DNA of 64,000 nucleotides. Origin: Cristatella mucedo (taxonomy: Eukaryota > Bryozoa > Phylactolaemata > Cristatellidae). Within the stretch, counting starts at the first letter, position 1. Every line of letters starts with the position of its first letter. Shown here piece after piece: positions 37,045 through 45,266 of this stretch. Under the pieces are notes generated by a model. The model worked only from the letters and a program-made list of their open reading frames with translations, ran no database searches and was not told the origin of the DNA. Where the stretch lies: positions 2,188,501 through 2,252,500 of the forward strand of contig WPIO01000019.1 of assembly GCA_009760855.2 (NCBI GenBank), read 5' to 3'. Made by a program: the position numbers and the translations under genes.

Positions 37045-40000
37045 TGTGTGCTCAAGCAAGCTGGCTGGCCAGCGCCACAGCAAACTGGGACCAAAGCAGC
37101 AACACTGCTTCATAGCAGCCACGTCCACTAGCAAGTGCTAGCACAGCACCGAGCCGATTGCCAAGGAGGCGCCCTCGTCCGGGAGCGGCGTCGCCCGGCG
37201 ACAGCGTGAGAGACGGCTGAGACGTAATGCACCGGACGCAAACAGATGTGCGCGCGCACTGCCGCGTGCACAGGCACCGAGCTGCCGCCCCTCAGCTCAC
37301 CTCGACCACGGCGTGCAGCTTGCCACCGTCGACGCACACTCCCCGGTACCTGAAAGAAAACATTCGAAACTATTCGAGCGTGTGCACGCGGGGTGGCGCG
37401 TGCCACGAGAGCCAGCTGCCCATTGCTCACTCGCGTGCGAGGCGCCCGAGTCTCTGCTACGTGAAGCCGAGCCACTCGTTCGGCGGAGTCCGGCCGAGCT
37501 CACGAAGCTAGCTGACCGAGCTAGCGCTGCTGTGCAAACAGAAAGCGGTAGCGCGGCTGCTCCACCTGAGCACGTTCGGATGAGCCAGTCGGTTCATCAG
37601 CTCAACCTCTCGGAGCACGAGCTGCCGATTGCAGTCGCTGCGGTTCATTTTGAGCGCCATCACTTCTCCGCTCGCACGATGGACGACCTGCAGCCGAATA
37701 GGGCGCGAGTGGACCGGCCGGCCGAAGTGCTAGCGCGCTCCACTTGCCAGGCGCCCGGCGGCTCGCCGGATGCGCAGTGAGCTTGCTGTAGCAGCAGTGG
37801 GCACTGCCGGAGCAAATGGGCTAGAAGCGAGTGCCGAGCTCTGCGTGAGAACTAGCACGATGGTGCAGCCAGCAATGCACGAGGGGTAGGGTGCCCCCCA
37901 CCCTACATGTGCCAGGTCAAAGTTGACATTGGAATCGGCCAGGAGAGCTGGCAATGCCTAATTTATGGTAACAGCTGAACTGCCAAAACTGCCTGAACTG
38001 TCACTGCCAGCCAGCCGGCAATGTGCATATGCAGACTAGGCCGAGATGTTTCCTTTAGCCTCCATCAGGGTAGCCGTCCACTCACTTATCACCTGTCTCG
38101 TTGCACCTCCACCTACCAATCCTCCCTCGTCCGGCGAGCTTCACTGTTTGTTCAGCATTCCGGCCTGTGTAGGAACAGCCTTTGTCTGCCACCCACCAGC
38201 ACAGCATTGCTTAGCAACTCTGCTGCTAGCTACCTGTCAGGCATCAGCTGCCTCTCTCCTTTGCACACCCAGCAGCCGGGCAACCCTGGTGTTGCAGCTC
38301 AGGAGCTCACACCTTCAGTTAAGTAGCACCTATGGATGGCCATTGCACAGCAGCAGCAGCAGCAGCAGCAGCAGCACCACCACCACCACCAGCAGCAGCA
38401 GCACCAGCACCAGCAGCAGCACCAGCAGCAGATAAGTAAAAGGCAGGCAGTGCCCAGCTGCAAAAATAGCGCAGCCTCCTTGGAACCACAAATCGGACAA
38501 GCTCACAGGCAAGCCCTAACTGCAGCCCTAGCAAATTAAGTCGAGCTATCCCTGTTTTGTTATCGGCATGCTCTGCTTGAGCAAAATCACCAGGCTGTCA
38601 AACTCTTGCCCTGACTCCTGCACAGCTTCCTGAGCTGCAGTTTGATCAAGCCAATAAATAGCATCGAGCAATACCCATGTCGTAGACGAAATTACAATCG
38701 TTCGATCATTCCACGACAAGATGCCCCGAGAAGAACAAACGGTGCATCAGCCAGCGGCAGAACGCAGGTACGACACAGTAGCTAGAATATAATAATGATT
38801 ATAATAATAAAATAAAAATAATACATTTGATAAAGCCCCCTCAGAGAACTCAATCTCTTTCTAGGCACTTTACCATTGCTGCAAAGGAAGCACGATCGAA
38901 TGGTCAGTGGTAGCGTGCTCAAAAGCAACAAGAATAATATACAATGCGGTTAATCGGGTAGAGGCTGAAAAACGCTACCGTATTCCAATCCAAGCACTGC
39001 GCGTTCAAGGATAAGAAGCGCCTGTTGAATTCGAGGCCAAGTGATACGAACGGGGATTACTTTCAGCCAGCAGGGAATACGAACGCAAGTGTACAGCCAG
39101 TACTGTCAGAATGGGCTAGTCGGTGTAGGAAGGAGGGGGCAGTGAGCCCTCGTCCATCCCCTTGAACCGATCCCTCTTCAGGTAACCATTCTGTTTGGCA
39201 GCGATGCCCTTCAGCCGTCCTTTGATTGGTCGGTTATAGAAAGGCCAAGGTCTGGCCCCACCTAAACTTAGTTTCAGGTAGCCTCTGAGAAACGGGACCT
39301 CTTACTTACCCGTGGACCGGTGCAGGCACTTGCAGAAACTATTTTGAGGCCGGCTCATACGAACGCGTAGAACCGGTAAAAGAAGGCACGAGTTCCACAT
39401 GAGCAAAACCTCTCTCATTCTTTCATAATAATAACAATAATAATAATACATTGATATAGCAGAGAACTAGAACTCTCTTCTAGACCCTTTGCAATTGCTG
39501 CAAAGCAAGAGCCCGATCGAATGCCTAGATCTGATTGCCCACTGACCACCAACTCATTGTGTGCAACTTCACCACTTAGATTCGATTAAGTTACAATTAA
39601 ATTAAGATAAAGCTTAGATTAAGTTAAAGGAATTCCCACGGCTGCTAGCAAGAAAGATTAGGGCACCAACATGCATGTCCCTTAGCATGGATACACTGCC
39701 GAAACCACTGGGCACTCGGACCGACCTGGACCTCATACGGCACCAATACATGTCTGGCGAAAAATCTTTGCGCCACAAGGATTGAAAGTCCAGTACAAGC
39801 TCAACTCTCCAGTGATTCAAATTGCTCGCCCACATCCGGTAAAAAGCTTTAAGTAACAAAAGAGGCTTAGCTTAGCGGAATGGGCAGTGCTGGCTTCACA
39901 GTGGTCCCGCTACTTGCTACAGTGGTCCCCCCCTACTCGCAGTGGCAGAGTGCAAGCAGCAGACCGTCAAACTCTCCTACAGAGAATCGTGTAAGCTGTA

Positions 40001-43000
40001 TCGACATTTGCTGGGCAAGCAGAAAAAGCACTCTAATGCCATTGCCGCCGCCCACACCCTGCGGGCCCCGGCGACAGCTTTTTTAGGGTACCCTAGACAG
40101 TGCAGCACCGCCACACTCCTAAGTGCCGGGGACAACTGATACGCCAGTTTACTGTCACGTCGACCAGCCGGGATCGCTGAAATCCAGCCGGGATCGCTCG
40201 AGCCAATAACATGAGTAATTAGAATCCCTTCGATTCAGAGCACTAGAACGGGGGCCGGGGCGCTGGTATGAGAGCAACTGACAGTAACTGCAGGCAGGCA
40301 GCAGCAGCCCCTGCCCGGGGCGGCAGCAGCAGCTGCCTGCCTGCAGTTAACCTGACTAAGCTTCTTCTGCTTCCGAGAACCGCGGCTTTTGCCCTAGTGC
40401 CCACTGCACTGGGCCGTGGAGCTCAAGCTGTGAGCACTAGTGCAATTACCGAGGGTGTGGCATGCTGCCTGCCTGGACCACAACGGACCGAATGGGAGAA
40501 GCAGCGTCACAGGGCGTCAGGTCAGTCGTCCCTCCCTCCCCCCCCCCCCCCTGCAGCAGCAGCAGCAGCAGCTTACTCGAGCATAGCTGGCAAAGTGAGG
40601 TGCCGGTGACACGTCCAAACCACTGACAGAGAGGGTCACGTGAATTATCGATGACATGCAAGCCTCCAAGTTCCAAGTCCAGCAAAGTCATCTGGGTATC
40701 ACTGGTGAGACAGCTGGAAAGCTCAACTATATGGCAAGTTGGCAAGTTCGTATAAGTATGAGCAATTGCACGACCCACCTTGCCAGATAATTAACCTCGA
40801 AAATGAATGCACTTAGGCAGCACTGGGTGACACGGGACAATTCCAAACGCAGCTGCTTTCGTCGACGAGCTACTTCCCTTGGACCAGTTTCGGATGGATT
40901 CTCTCTGAAACTGAACACCTGTTGCCGGAAGAGCTGCTGCCTACCACCCGGAAGTGGATGGCCTATCCAACATGCCCCTTTTTACACGTTAGATGCTGCC
41001 GTGAGTTCACCGAGACTAAAGCAGACAAGATCGGCACTTCCTTGGTCACAGAGGCAAGCTTGCATCAAAGACGACTAATTCCGCAGCAGAGCAGCCCTGC
41101 TGGCCATGGTTGTGGCTCCCCTCCATGGTTCGGCCGAGAGAGCTGCAAGTGGAGGACAACATATGTGATCAGGCGATTGCAGCTGGTGCCAAAACTCTGC
41201 AGCTAGGCTTGTCTGTCGTGAGCGTCGCAGTTGCCACGTTACTCCACTTCTTGCCCACCTGCACTGGCTACCAGTCAAGCAACGGATTGACTTCAATGGT
41301 TTTGTCACTCACTTTTTGGTCACTTCATTCTTTGGCTCCAGCCTATCTCTCGGATATACTCCCCCATCAGGCCAAGCATCGTACCACCTGCTTTTCGGAA
41401 TCCAACAGTCTACAAATACCTCATACAAACCTCAAATCCTTTGGAGACCGTGCATTTAGTTCGTATGCTCCCAAAGCCTGGAACTCCCTCCCGACCTGCG
41501 TCAGAACATCCCCTGACCTGACCACATTTAAAAAGAATTTAAAAACACACCTATTTCGGACATTATTGTGTGTCCCTGCGATTCGTCCTTGATGTGCTTA
41601 TGCATGCTGACACTGTGCATGCTGCCACTAACCACATTTGCATGCTGACCCTGTGCACGTCACCCCTAACCATATTATTCATTTTGTTTGTTTATCAAGC
41701 ATGATATTACTCACCATTCAATTGCATTTTCCTTTGCAGCAAATGTAAAGCGCCTAGAAAGAGATTAAGTTCTCTGAGGGCGCTTTATCAAGCGCATTAT
41801 TATTATTATCATTATTAACCAGAGTGTAAGCCACGGGCTGACAGTGGCTGACAATGTAATGCACACCAAGTAGGACATACAGTTTAAGCAAAGAAGATGC
41901 GTCTACGACGGGAGATCAGAATCGATCAACCGCAAAATTTGCCTCGGTAAGACAAGGTGGAAATTAAGAAAGTTCACGACCGAACAAAAAACGTTGAGAA
42001 AGGCAGCCATCGGTCCGATGCAGGGGCGGTCTCAAAGTCATCATCAAGCCACCCGGCATGCCCATTGTGAATCGCTTCACGGGGCAGGAGGGGGTGGTAG
42101 GAGGAGGAGGGGAGGAGGAGAAGGAGAAGAAGGAGGAAGATGAGTGCAAGGGCCGTCTGGGAAATCCCTTTTCTCTATGAGATTCCCCCCCCCCCTGTGC
42201 CTATGCAGCTGCCTCTTCCACAAAGTAGTACGACTTGAAGCCGACAAAAAGCATTCACTCAGCAAGCCACCTGACCAAAAAATATAAAAAAGGCAGACTG
42301 GTAGTGTGGAGCACCTTAAGACTGCAGACCAAGTCAAGCAGCAAGCACGGACATTGCCAAGATTAAGCCAAGAAGGGCTCACACCTGAACCTTGTTAGAG
42401 GCAGCCAATCAGAGGAGGCAGAATCGGTGGCTCAGCCATCCGGCATTTTCTCTTAGCCATAGTCCAAGCAAGGTGACTCAGGGCCCAGAGGCTCCGCTCC
42501 CATCCCCCATTCCTAGGACGGTGGAGAGAAAAAAATACTAGCAGAGTTAACAGTCTCTTTTGTATAGGAGCAGAAGAGCCTAAAATGCTATCACCACTGT
42601 TTGCAGCAGCAATACAGGATCGCCCAACGCAGGATTCCAACCCACGACCTCGGATCTAAGATCGTAAAAAGCAACCGCCTTAGCAAGTGACATGCAGCTG
42701 TGCATCTGGACAGCCACGGCGGAAAAGCCTTGGGCAAATTCCCTACGCCTAAACCGAAACAAACTTTTATTCAAGCGTTCCTTTCCCTTCAGTGAACTGG
42801 TAGTTTTCTTCCTGTCTGATTTACCTGCTTATCTGATGCAGTGTTGTTACTGAACCGAGGTCCGACCAGCAGCACCCCTGAGGGTCTTCTTGTGCGCGTA
42901 CGTATGCTAGTCAAAGCATACTACTTACGTTCTTGTGCATGGTTGTCCATGCATGTTACCTTGCATGTCATTGTGCTTATGCGTGCTGACACTGTGCATG

Positions 43001-44311
43001 CTGCCACTAACCACATTTGCATGCTGACCCTGTGCATGTCACCCATAACCATATTATTCATTTCGTTTGTTTTTTCAAGCATGATTTTACTTACCATTCA
43101 ATTGCATTTCACTTTACAGCAAATGTAAAGCGCCTAGAGAGAGATTAAGTTCTCTGAGGGCGCTTTATCAAGTGAATTATTATTATTATTAACATTTGGT
43201 CGATGTTTCTCTTGCAGCGAGTGGTAAAGCGCCTGGATAGAGATTTGGTTCTCTTTGGAAGCTACTTAATTTACATATTATTATTGCTACTTTTAATATA
43301 ACAATAATGACAACACTCGCACAGCACCATCAGAGAGCTAAATCTCTTTCTATACACTTTATTATTATATTATATATTATATATTATATTTGGTGTAGGG
43401 GAGTCATGTAAATATGCCTAGTAATGACATGCACAGCATCAGCATCCATCGGCACACAAAGTGCAATTCACGTGAACTCAGCAAATGCCATGTGGAGAAC
43501 ATGTGCATTTTAACTTATATTTAAATGCCTAGTCCAAGGATGTCTTTATGTCAGTCGGGAGTGAAGTCCAGGCTTTGGGAGTGTATAAGTTAAGGCACGA
43601 TCTCCAAAGGATTTGAGGCTGGTTCGAGGCATGGCTAAATGATTTGAGTTTGAAGAGCAGGCGGTACGATGCCTGAGCCTGATTGGGAAGTAGTTCAGAC
43701 AGATAGGCAAGAGCAACCAAATGAAGGGACCTAAAAGTGAGCGAAAAAGGTTAAAGTCGATAGGCTGCTTGATTAAGAGCCAGTGTAGGTCGGAACAAAA
43801 GTGTTGTGATGTGCCAACTGGGCAGCTCACGACAGACAAGCCTGGCTGCAGACTTTTGCACCATCTGTGAATGCTTTATTGAACAGGCCATTAGACCTGC
43901 AGGTAGCGAGTTAAAGAAGTCATGACTTGATGTCACAAATACATAGATCAACTTGGATGTCGTATCCCTGAATAAGCAGGCCCGAATTCTGCAATGTTTT
44001 GTAGCTGAAAGTAGGCACACTTGACTGTGGAGCTGAAGTCATTATCTAGTAAAAGGTCTGTTTGGAACAGATAATAATAATAATAATAATAATAATGCAC
44101 TTGATAAAGCGCCCTCAGAGAACTTGATCTCTTTCTAGGTGCTTTACATTTGCTGCAAAGGGAAATGCAATTGAATGGTAAGTAAAATAATGCTTGAAAA
44201 AAAAATGAATAATATGGTTAGGGGTGACATGCACAGGGTCAGCATGCAAATGTGGTTAGTGGCAGCATGCACAATCACTCAGAATTCATGGAGTTGCTAC
44301 AGGATATATAC

Positions 44312-44364
<53 letters not shown>

Positions 44365-45266
44365 TGTGTGTGTGTGTGTGTGTAATTCATTTGTATAGCG
44401 CCCTAAGACAACTTAATCTCTATTCAGGCTTTTCACATATGCCACACGGCTCGAGCCCAAGACCTCGGGTCAGACTTTGGTCGGGGTGAACACCCATACT
44501 ACTGTGCCAAACAAATTCGGCATATATGCTGGCCGAGCTTATTTTGAGGAATACGTTTTCAATTCCTACGTCACACGTCGTTGTCCATAAATATTAAGTT
44601 GGTTGTATCATCCATTACACTTATTTTCATGTAGTCTAACCTACAGACAGTACTACAATTAATCCTAATTTGGAAGACCAGAGAAACACGTACCTTGAAG
44701 ACATCTGAGTAGAAGCCTTTTCCTATTTTCTCCAGCGTGAAGTCGTCCTGCCGGTATAGTGTGAGAACAGCATGCTGCAGCGCCCGAAACGATGACGTAC
44801 TGGTCCTCAAAGCAGACAGTCTTTGGTCACCACCCTTGATTGTCGTCAATGCCGTCGTAGTGATTACATCGTGCCCACGAATCGTGGCCAGACAGCAAGG
44901 GCAGCCATGTGGTGGAACGGCCACGTCGTTCCCGTTGGCATCAGTGATCGGCTGTCCAGCAAAAGCCAATTGTGGCTTTTGATGCAGTGGCAAGCAGTCA
45001 CCCTGCGAACAATGGCTCGCCTGGCGCTGCTGCTGCTGCAGCAGCAGCGCTGGTGAAGCAGCAGCAGCAGCAGTGATATTAGCCAGGGCTGTGCCGTCTG
45101 GCTCATTCCTCTCGTCGATCTCGGGTGCATGAGTGGCAGCGGAAGCAGCCGACGACCTGCTGCTGCTGCAGCTGCTGCTCTGAAGATCGGTCTTGCGGCC
45201 CAGGCTTCCAGCCAGGCTGAGACTCCCTGCTGCTGCTCCTGCCGAACCAAGGGGGCTCCATTCCAT
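15443..45266 (-). CDS. TESK: TESK-family dual-specificity protein kinase, complete spliced CDS (10 exons)
   Basis: Joined coding exons, in transcript order: 45266-44694, 37687-37566, 37349-37301, 36775-36620, 30489-30407, 30218-30134, 30036-29953, 25124-25038, 22826-22616, 16881-15443. Total 2889 nt, 962 aa; all phases agree. Visible kinase motifs: Gly loop IGKGFYSDVFK (181-191), VMALK Lys204, alpha-C Glu218, HRDLTSRN with catalytic Asp296, DFG at 317-319, VGSPYW then APE at 344-346, ADVFSYG (Asp358), RRPTF Arg419. HRDLTSRN is typical of TESK; LIMK has HRDLNSHN, and no LIM or PDZ domain is present. Known TESKs (vertebrate TESK1/2, fly cdi) phosphorylate cofilin at Ser3 and stabilise actin filaments near adhesions; that role is inferred here. 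Vertebrate proteins are about 570-630 aa, so this one is enlarged by a roughly 170-aa N-terminal extension and a 478-aa tail. The start is the first in-frame ATG after an upstream in-frame TAG; a further 5' exon cannot be excluded. Confidence 0.93.
17018..17115 (-). mobile_element. L2 LINE 3' tail
   Basis: AATAAT repeat followed by the reverse of the L2 3' hairpin (CTCAATCTCTTTCTAGGCGC). In TESK intron 9. Confidence 0.8.
17683..18745 (-). mobile_element. L2 LINE fragment, longest minus-strand copy
   Basis: Encodes the reverse-transcriptase C-terminal part: CIDDIRTWMAANFLKLNDDK, KLVHAF..., SRLDFCNSLLTGLPACAIRR, HITPLLADLHWLPVKQRIDF and FGDRAFSSYAPKAWN. Stops and a small insertion interrupt it. 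It ends in a 3' UTR and ATT tail. It is in TESK intron 9, in the same orientation as the gene. Confidence 0.93.
18776..18810. repeat. (CA)n microsatellite
   Basis: CACACA run with minor interruptions beside the L2 fragment. Confidence 0.9.
18992..19130 (+). mobile_element. SINE family 1 copy (best preserved)
   Basis: GAGCTGGTTTGGCCCAGCAC head, GGTCGTGGGCCCGAGCCC B-box region, and an L2-like tail GAATAGAGATTAAGGTCTCG ending in ACAAATGAATTA. Confidence 0.85.
19135..19216 (+). mobile_element. L2 LINE 3' tail directly after a SINE
   Basis: CAGCAAATGTAAAGCACC, the AGAAAGAGATTGAGTTCTCT hairpin, and ATTATTATTAGTAGTATT. Only a few bases separate it from the SINE tail. Confidence 0.85.
19288..20162 (+). 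mobile_element. L2 LINE fragment with TACAAATGAATTA-type tail
   Basis: Encodes ACLDFWNSLLAGLLACAIRH and related blocks, frameshifted. Its 3' end CTATACAAATGAATTATTA is the version shared with SINE family 1, so this L2 subfamily is the likely enzyme source. Confidence 0.9.
20343..20512 (+). mobile_element. SINE family 2 copy
   Basis: ACTAGGTAAGGCGGCTGC head, GGTTGTGGGTTCGCATCC B-box region, body GTGATAGCCGTAAAGGCTCT, end GCTGTTAAATCAGC. In TESK intron 9. Confidence 0.8.
21062..21610 (-). mobile_element. L2 LINE fragment, diverged
   Basis: AATAATAA then reversed tail CTAAATCTCTTTCTAGGCAC, followed by the 3' UTR and C-terminal ORF homologous to the other copies but full of stops. Confidence 0.85.
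22616..22826 (-). CDS. TESK: TESK coding exon 9 (residues 414-484)
   Basis: A 211-nt exon that starts MDPPRRPTFGEAEECLQ (end of the kinase domain, conserved Arg419) and runs into a Ser/Pro/Gln-rich linker. The acceptor is TTTTTCATTCCAG and the donor AAAG|GTCAGT, phase 1. The split Asp codon is completed by exon 10. Confidence 0.92.
23242..23676 (+). mobile_element. L2 LINE fragment, young copy A
   Basis: Encodes NLKSFGDRAFSSYAPTAWNS and the C-terminus, then an intact 3' UTR and ATT tail. It differs from 62617-63052 at about three positions only (g/a, t/c, t/a). In TESK intron 8. Confidence 0.95.
23740..24603 (+). mobile_element. L2 LINE fragment
   Basis: Encodes FSLDSHISSTVKSASFQLHN, SRLDFCNSLLAGLPACAIKC and LHWLPVKQRISLKVLSLTF, then the 3' UTR and tail. 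It lies directly after copy A in TESK intron 8. Confidence 0.93.
25038..25124 (-). CDS. TESK: TESK coding exon 8 (residues 385-413)
   Basis: An 87-nt exon for NFGLDYIAFCNLIEDCP followed by LHFLYLAFRCAQ, the TESK-specific segment before subdomain XI. The acceptor is TTAATTGCAG and the donor CAG|GTGAGT, phase 0 at both ends. Confidence 0.92.
25125..28045. other. TESK intron 7 (left part), no feature seen
   Basis: No exon, LINE or SINE recognised here. Short open frames lack family motifs and splice support. Confidence 0.5.
28046..28168 (+). mobile_element. SINE family 1 copy
   Basis: CCTGGTTTGGCCCAGAGGTA head, AGTCGTGGGCTCGAGCCC B-box region and an AAAGATAAAGCTCTCC tail; diverged. In TESK intron 7. 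Confidence 0.75.
28239..28276. repeat. Near-perfect palindrome, 18-bp arms with 2-nt loop
   Basis: ATGAGATCATGGATGCAT, loop CC, then its exact reverse complement. It is set in a CATC/CCAT-rich patch. Confidence 0.9.
28388..28468 (+). mobile_element. L2 LINE 3' tail
   Basis: GCAGCAAATGTAAATCGCC, tail hairpin and short ATT end. In TESK intron 7. Confidence 0.85.
28928..29060 (+). mobile_element. SINE family 1 copy
   Basis: CGCCCTGGCTTGGCAGAG head, GGTCGTGGGCTCAAGCC B-box region, AATAGAAATTAAGTCCTCTT tail. Confidence 0.75.
29183..29258 (+). mobile_element. L2 LINE 3' tail
   Basis: AAAGTACCTAGAATTAGATT with TTACAAATGCC and an ATT end; diverged. Confidence 0.7.
29953..30036 (-). CDS. TESK: TESK coding exon 7 (residues 357-384)
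   Basis: An 84-nt exon encoding ADVFSYGIILCEMIATIDAD and then PDSMPRTE (alpha-F helix, Asp358). The acceptor is TCGTTTTAG. The donor reads GAG|GCAAGT, a GC donor. Using it joins PRTE to NFGLD exactly as in other TESKs. Confidence 0.92.
30134..30218 (-). CDS. TESK: TESK coding exon 6 (residues 328-356)
   Basis: An 85-nt exon for the activation and P+1 loops: PLPTVGSPYWIAPECL, then NDYYDQT. Ser339 lies within the activation segment. The acceptor is TTCTTTGCAG and the donor ACG|GTAGAG, phase 0. Confidence 0.94.
30407..30489 (-). CDS. TESK: TESK coding exon 5 (residues 301-328)
   Basis: An 83-nt exon starting at NVLISEKEGKK and carrying the Mg-binding VSDFGLATK motif. The acceptor is TTTTGCAG. 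The donor is GA|GTAGGA, phase 2, and splits an Asp codon that exon 6 completes. Confidence 0.94.
31106..31250 (-). mobile_element. SINE family 1 copy
   Basis: Reverse of the SINE: CATTTGTATAGGGCCCTACG tail, GGCTCGAGCCCACGACC B-box region, CACTGGGCCAAACTAG head. In TESK intron 4. Confidence 0.8.
31911..31996. repeat. (GA)n microsatellite
   Basis: About 75 bp of pure GA followed by a degenerate end. In TESK intron 4. Confidence 0.98.
32488..32625 (+). mobile_element. SINE family 2 copy
   Basis: Exact B box GGTTCGAGTCC at 32529-32539, body GCAGGAGTGATAGCTACATA, end GGCTATTAAATCAG. In TESK intron 4. Confidence 0.75.
32830..34219. other. TESK intron 4 (middle), no feature seen
   Basis: No exon or recognisable repeat supported. 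One short G-run is present at about 33486. Confidence 0.5.
34221..34298. repeat. 39-bp tandem duplication
   Basis: Units 34221-34259 and 34260-34298 differ by a single base (CATCAC versus CAGCAC). Confidence 0.95.
34755..35700 (+). mobile_element. L2 LINE fragment reaching the RT active-site region
   Basis: Frameshifted: LGLILFTNYILPVADVI, then GFHFYANKTRLYLHFDSF (the catalytic YADD position reads YANK), LNNDKNKLLVMGKP, then the C-terminal blocks and a 3' tail. It is the only copy here extending into the RT palm. In TESK intron 4. Confidence 0.88.
36620..36775 (-). CDS. TESK: TESK coding exon 4 (residues 249-300)
   Basis: A 156-nt exon from YANGGSL to HRDLTSR. It holds the alpha-E helix (DIAKGMRYLHSQGYIH) and catalytic Asp296. 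The acceptor is GATTGCAG and the donor AGG|GTGAGA, phase 0 at both ends. Confidence 0.95.
36921..37040. repeat. (CT)n microsatellite in TESK intron 3
   Basis: About 120 bp with two short interruptions. It makes up nearly a quarter of the 525-bp intron; the transcribed (minus) strand reads AG repeats. Ser/Leu and Arg/Glu open frames across it are artefacts. Confidence 0.98.
37301..37349 (-). CDS. TESK: TESK coding exon 3 (micro-exon, residues 232-248)
   Basis: A 49-nt exon encoding YRGVCVDGGKLHAVVE, equivalent to the FMGVCVHQGQLHALTE segment of vertebrate TESKs (hinge approach). The acceptor is TTTCTTTCAG and the donor GAG|GTGAGC, phase 0 at its end. Confidence 0.92.
37566..37687 (-). CDS. 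TESK: TESK coding exon 2 (residues 192-232)
   Basis: Begins after acceptor CTGCAG with VVHRASGEVMALKMN, which carries the ATP-binding Lys204. It continues through LREVELMNRLAHPNVLR (alpha-C Glu218). The donor is AG|GTGGAG, phase 2. The exon is 122 nt, and its split Arg codon completes correctly in exon 3. Confidence 0.93.
38347..38432. repeat. (CAG/CAC)n trinucleotide repeat
   Basis: CAG and CAC units mixed over about 85 bp in TESK intron 1. Confidence 0.97.
38789..38947 (-). mobile_element. L2 LINE 3' end
   Basis: ATAATAATAA then reversed tail CTCAATCTCTTTCTAGGCAC and 3' UTR. In TESK intron 1. Confidence 0.8.
39424..39530 (-). mobile_element. L2 LINE 3' tail
   Basis: AATAATAATAATACATTGAT followed by a degraded reversed hairpin and TTGCTGCAAAG. 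In TESK intron 1. Confidence 0.7.
41163..41816 (+). mobile_element. L2 LINE fragment
   Basis: Encodes HSLAPAYLSDILPHQAKHRT, NLKSFGDRAFSSYAPKAWNS and PTCVRTSPDLTTFKKNLKTH, with an intact 3' UTR and ATT tail. Close to the copy at 17683-18745 but in the opposite orientation. In TESK intron 1. Confidence 0.94.
42081..42140. repeat. Purine-rich GGA/GAA tract
   Basis: GGAGGAGGAGGGGAGGAGGA-like low-complexity sequence; no coding support. Confidence 0.85.
42566..42700 (-). mobile_element. SINE family 2 copy
   Basis: Reverse of the body (GAAGAGCCTAAAATGCTATC) and of a diverged B box (GGATTCCAACCCACGACC). In TESK intron 1. Confidence 0.75.
42940..43190 (+). mobile_element. L2 LINE 3' UTR
   Basis: TGACACTGTGCATGCTGCC through GCGCCTAGAGAGAGATTAAG to the ATT tail. 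Confidence 0.9.
43193..43290 (+). mobile_element. L2 LINE 3' tail, second in tandem
   Basis: TTGCAGCGAGTGGTAAAGCG, GGATAGAGATTTGGTTCTCT and an ATT end, immediately after the previous copy. Confidence 0.75.
43300..44070 (-). mobile_element. L2 LINE fragment, diverged
   Basis: Encodes CSIKHSQMVQKSAARLVCRE and related degraded blocks. The reversed tail is at the low end, next to an AT microsatellite (43363-43395). Confidence 0.88.
44071..44273 (-). mobile_element. L2 LINE 3' end
   Basis: (AAT)n, reversed tail GATCTCTTTCTAGGTGCTTT, and 3' UTR to CATGCACA. It abuts the preceding copy. Confidence 0.9.
44307..44382. repeat. (TA)n(TG)n microsatellite
   Basis: ATATAT then about 50 bp of TG with one interruption, between an L2 copy and a SINE. 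Confidence 0.97.
44384..44526 (-). mobile_element. SINE family 1 copy
   Basis: Reverse of the SINE: ATTCATTTGTATAGCGCCC tail and GGCTCGAGCCCAAGACC B-box region, ending near TTCGGCATATATGC. It lies 170 bp from TESK exon 1, in intron 1. Confidence 0.8.
44694..45266 (-). CDS. TESK: TESK coding exon 1 (residues 1-191)
   Basis: The ATG at 45266-45264 has a fair Kozak context (GCGATGG). The first roughly 170 residues are low complexity (Ser/Ala/Gln-rich, with a Gln run). The kinase domain begins with a DDFTLEKIGKGF segment. The exon ends after FK with donor AAG|GTACGT in phase 0. The frame stays open upstream to about 45347 without another ATG, then meets a TAG. Confidence 0.88.

Noticed and set aside
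36669-37141. Ser/Leu-rich and Arg/Glu-rich open frames
   Set aside because: They are translations of the (CT)n microsatellite in TESK intron 3. The same applies at 31825-32022, 51249-51559 and 12530-12787.
38319-38539. Gln/His-rich polyglutamine-like frame
   Set aside because: CAG/CAC repeat in TESK intron 1 with no splice support.
39614-39859. Possible extra TESK exon (frame containing MLRDM)
   Set aside because: The true lysine/alpha-C exon is at 37566-37687 and leaves no gap in the kinase domain.
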